Positions 12,981 to 13,623 of a stretch of DNA of 13,623 nucleotides are shown here, in pieces. Where the stretch lies: NCBI GenBank assembly GCA_963640685.1, contig CAVIAA010000035.1, forward strand, positions 1 to 13,623, given 5' to 3'. Under the pieces are notes generated by a model, which was not told the origin of the DNA, ran no database searches, and saw only the letters and a list, made by a program, of their open reading frames with translations. A program made the translations under genes and the position numbers. This DNA comes from SFEL01 sp963640685. Its GTDB lineage: Bacteria > Bacillota > Clostridia > Christensenellales > CAG-138. Positions within the stretch are counted from its first letter, which is position 1. Each line of letters starts with the position of its first letter.

Positions 12981-13007
12981 GGGGCAAGCCCATAATGAGC
13001 TTGCCCC
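12981..13007. repeat. Perfect 9-bp inverted repeat downstream of the Res-like gene
   Basis: GGGGCAAGC (12981-12989) and GCTTGCCCC (12999-13007) are perfect complements around a 9-nt loop. It lies 119 nt beyond the stop of the Res-like gene. Neither strand has a proper U-run, so it is at best a weak terminator. Confidence 0.6.
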
Positions 13008-13074
13008 ACTGTCATTCGGAAGTTCAGACGGTGAACAATTGCTCCTGCTGCCCGAATCGGCACTGCTACTTATC

Positions 13075-13096
13075 GGGGGTAGATTTTATCGCCCCC
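13075..13096. repeat. Imperfect GGGGG/CCCCC inverted repeat
   Basis: GGGGG (13075-13079) pairs with CCCCC (13092-13096), with an inner GAT/ATC stem. It lies 30 nt beyond the stop of the Res-like gene. No U-run follows on the minus strand. Together with the hairpin at 12981-13007 it makes up most of the recognisable structure in the gap 12908-13125. Confidence 0.45.
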
Positions 13097-13125
13097 TGCA
13101 AATGACGGATATATGGTTATTTGAT

Positions 13126-13623
13126 TTACAATGCTTTAACCGTGTCAATAAACTGGCTTATGCTCACTGCCCCCGGCAAAAGGTTTTCGTCATTCTCGAA
13201 CACCATGTAATAGCGGAAATCCTTGCCCGCTGCCGTGCGCCACGCTTGACCGAGGGCGATTTTCTCCCGGCTGTCATCGTTTTTCAGGTGGTCGCCCTTG
13301 GTTTCCGCCAAGATGATTTTGCCGCTCTGGGTCATAATCATTATATCGGGGTAATGCTTGATAAAGCCGTTGATTGCAAAGTCCTGCCGTGCAATATTCC
13401 GATGCCACCAGCGGACATTCGGCAGAGCGGTCAATTCCACAATCAGTTTTTGTTCCAGCTTGTTCATATCGCCGTCCTCTGCCGCATACAGCGAACGGGC
13501 GTATATGTCGGTGTAGCTGGCAGGGTGAATAGCGGGACGTAGACGGAAATAGGGCTTACAGACGATACGCTCTGTTTCCAGCCACTTATCAAAGGTTTCC
13601 CGATAGTGGGCTTCCAGCAGCAT
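13126..13623 (-). CDS. Type III restriction Res-subunit-like protein, C-terminal fragment
   Basis: The last 165 codons of a gene that enters from the right edge are present; the ATG at 13623 is at the edge and is probably internal. A PD-(D/E)XK nuclease core is visible: YPDIMI (D93) and ILAETKGD (E107, K109), followed by HLKNDDSREKIALGQAW and RYYMVFENDE. This resembles the C-terminal endonuclease part of type III restriction (Res) subunits and related DEAD/DEAH helicase-nucleases, which cut foreign DNA after ATP-driven translocation. The helicase part and any methyltransferase (mod) would lie outside the window. Base composition is less GC-rich than in the genes to its left, consistent with acquisition. 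Nuclease fold is fairly sure; the type III label is by resemblance. Confidence 0.75.
   Translation of the reverse strand: MLLEAHYRETFDKWLETERIVCKPYFRLRPAIHPASYTDIYARSLYAAEDGDMNKLEQKLIVELTALPNVRWWHRNIARQDFAINGFIKHYPDIMIMTQSGKIILAETKGDHLKNDDSREKIALGQAWRTAAGKDFRYYMVFENDENLLPGAVSISQFIDTVKAL

Larger units (their letters stand above)
12600..13623. mobile_element. Possible end of an integrated element (continues beyond window)
   Basis: From about 12615 the DNA changes from GC-rich coding sequence to AT-rich non-coding sequence. It carries direct repeats (12627-12644, 12728-12749) and hairpins, followed by a restriction-type gene. Short tandem repeats near an end are common as integrase arm sites in tyrosine-recombinase elements. 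No integrase, clear target-site duplication or tRNA is visible in the window, so the left boundary and even the existence of an element are inferred. Confidence 0.4.

Noticed and set aside
12808..13542. Plus-strand frame of 244 codons over the terminator and the Res-like gene
   Set aside because: It begins inside a terminator hairpin and covers the opposite strand of a recognised nuclease domain; no motif of its own.

Overview
The window looks like chromosomal DNA from a spore-former-lineage Bacillota, probably a fairly GC-rich member of the Clostridia. Grounds: a full-length Spo0A with the signature C-terminal DNA-binding domain, the tilS-hpt gene pair, strong GGAGG-type ribosome binding sites, consensus or extended -10 sigma-A promoters, and a phosphofructokinase of probable pyrophosphate-dependent type. 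Genus and species cannot be told from this sequence alone.

Layout, left to right. (1) Positions 1-1283: a minus-strand phosphofructokinase gene with its own promoter and terminator. (2) 1431-2696: a minus-strand dicarboxylate/amino-acid:cation symporter, whose leader carries a terminator-like hairpin directly against the Shine-Dalgarno. (3) 2817-6730: a tight minus-strand operon from an extended -10 promoter, in transcription order Nudix ADP-ribose pyrophosphatase, HAD phosphatase, DUF362/ferredoxin protein, DEDDh exonuclease, biotin-protein ligase. (4) 6982-7788: spo0A, the only long plus-strand gene, divergent from the Nudix operon. (5) 7795-12484: minus-strand genes, in transcription order tilS, hpt, a single-pass PASTA-like membrane protein, a lipoprotein with three rhodanese domains, and a GNAT acetyltransferase. 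(6) 12485-13125: a mostly non-coding, visibly AT-richer stretch. It starts with two overlapping divergent promoters and contains short direct repeats, hairpins and a strong plus-strand terminator. (7) 13126-13623: the C-terminal end of a type III restriction (Res)-like nuclease that continues beyond the window. Regions 6-7 look like the edge of an acquired element.

The most notable observations are these. Spo0A has Glu at position 56, where the phosphorylated Asp lies in Bacillus subtilis Spo0A, and His at position 11, where the second acidic-pocket Asp lies. The tilS promoter is placed so that its mRNA should be leaderless. A perfect TTGACA-17-TATAAT promoter fires the other way into a roughly 295-nt transcript with no substantial coding capacity and a strong terminator. 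Twice, a Rho-independent terminator runs straight into the Shine-Dalgarno of the next co-directional gene (symporter and acetyltransferase), which implies attenuation or read-through. The rhodanese lipoprotein keeps its catalytic Cys in repeats 2 and 3 but not in repeat 1. All assignments were made by reading the sequence; no database search was run.
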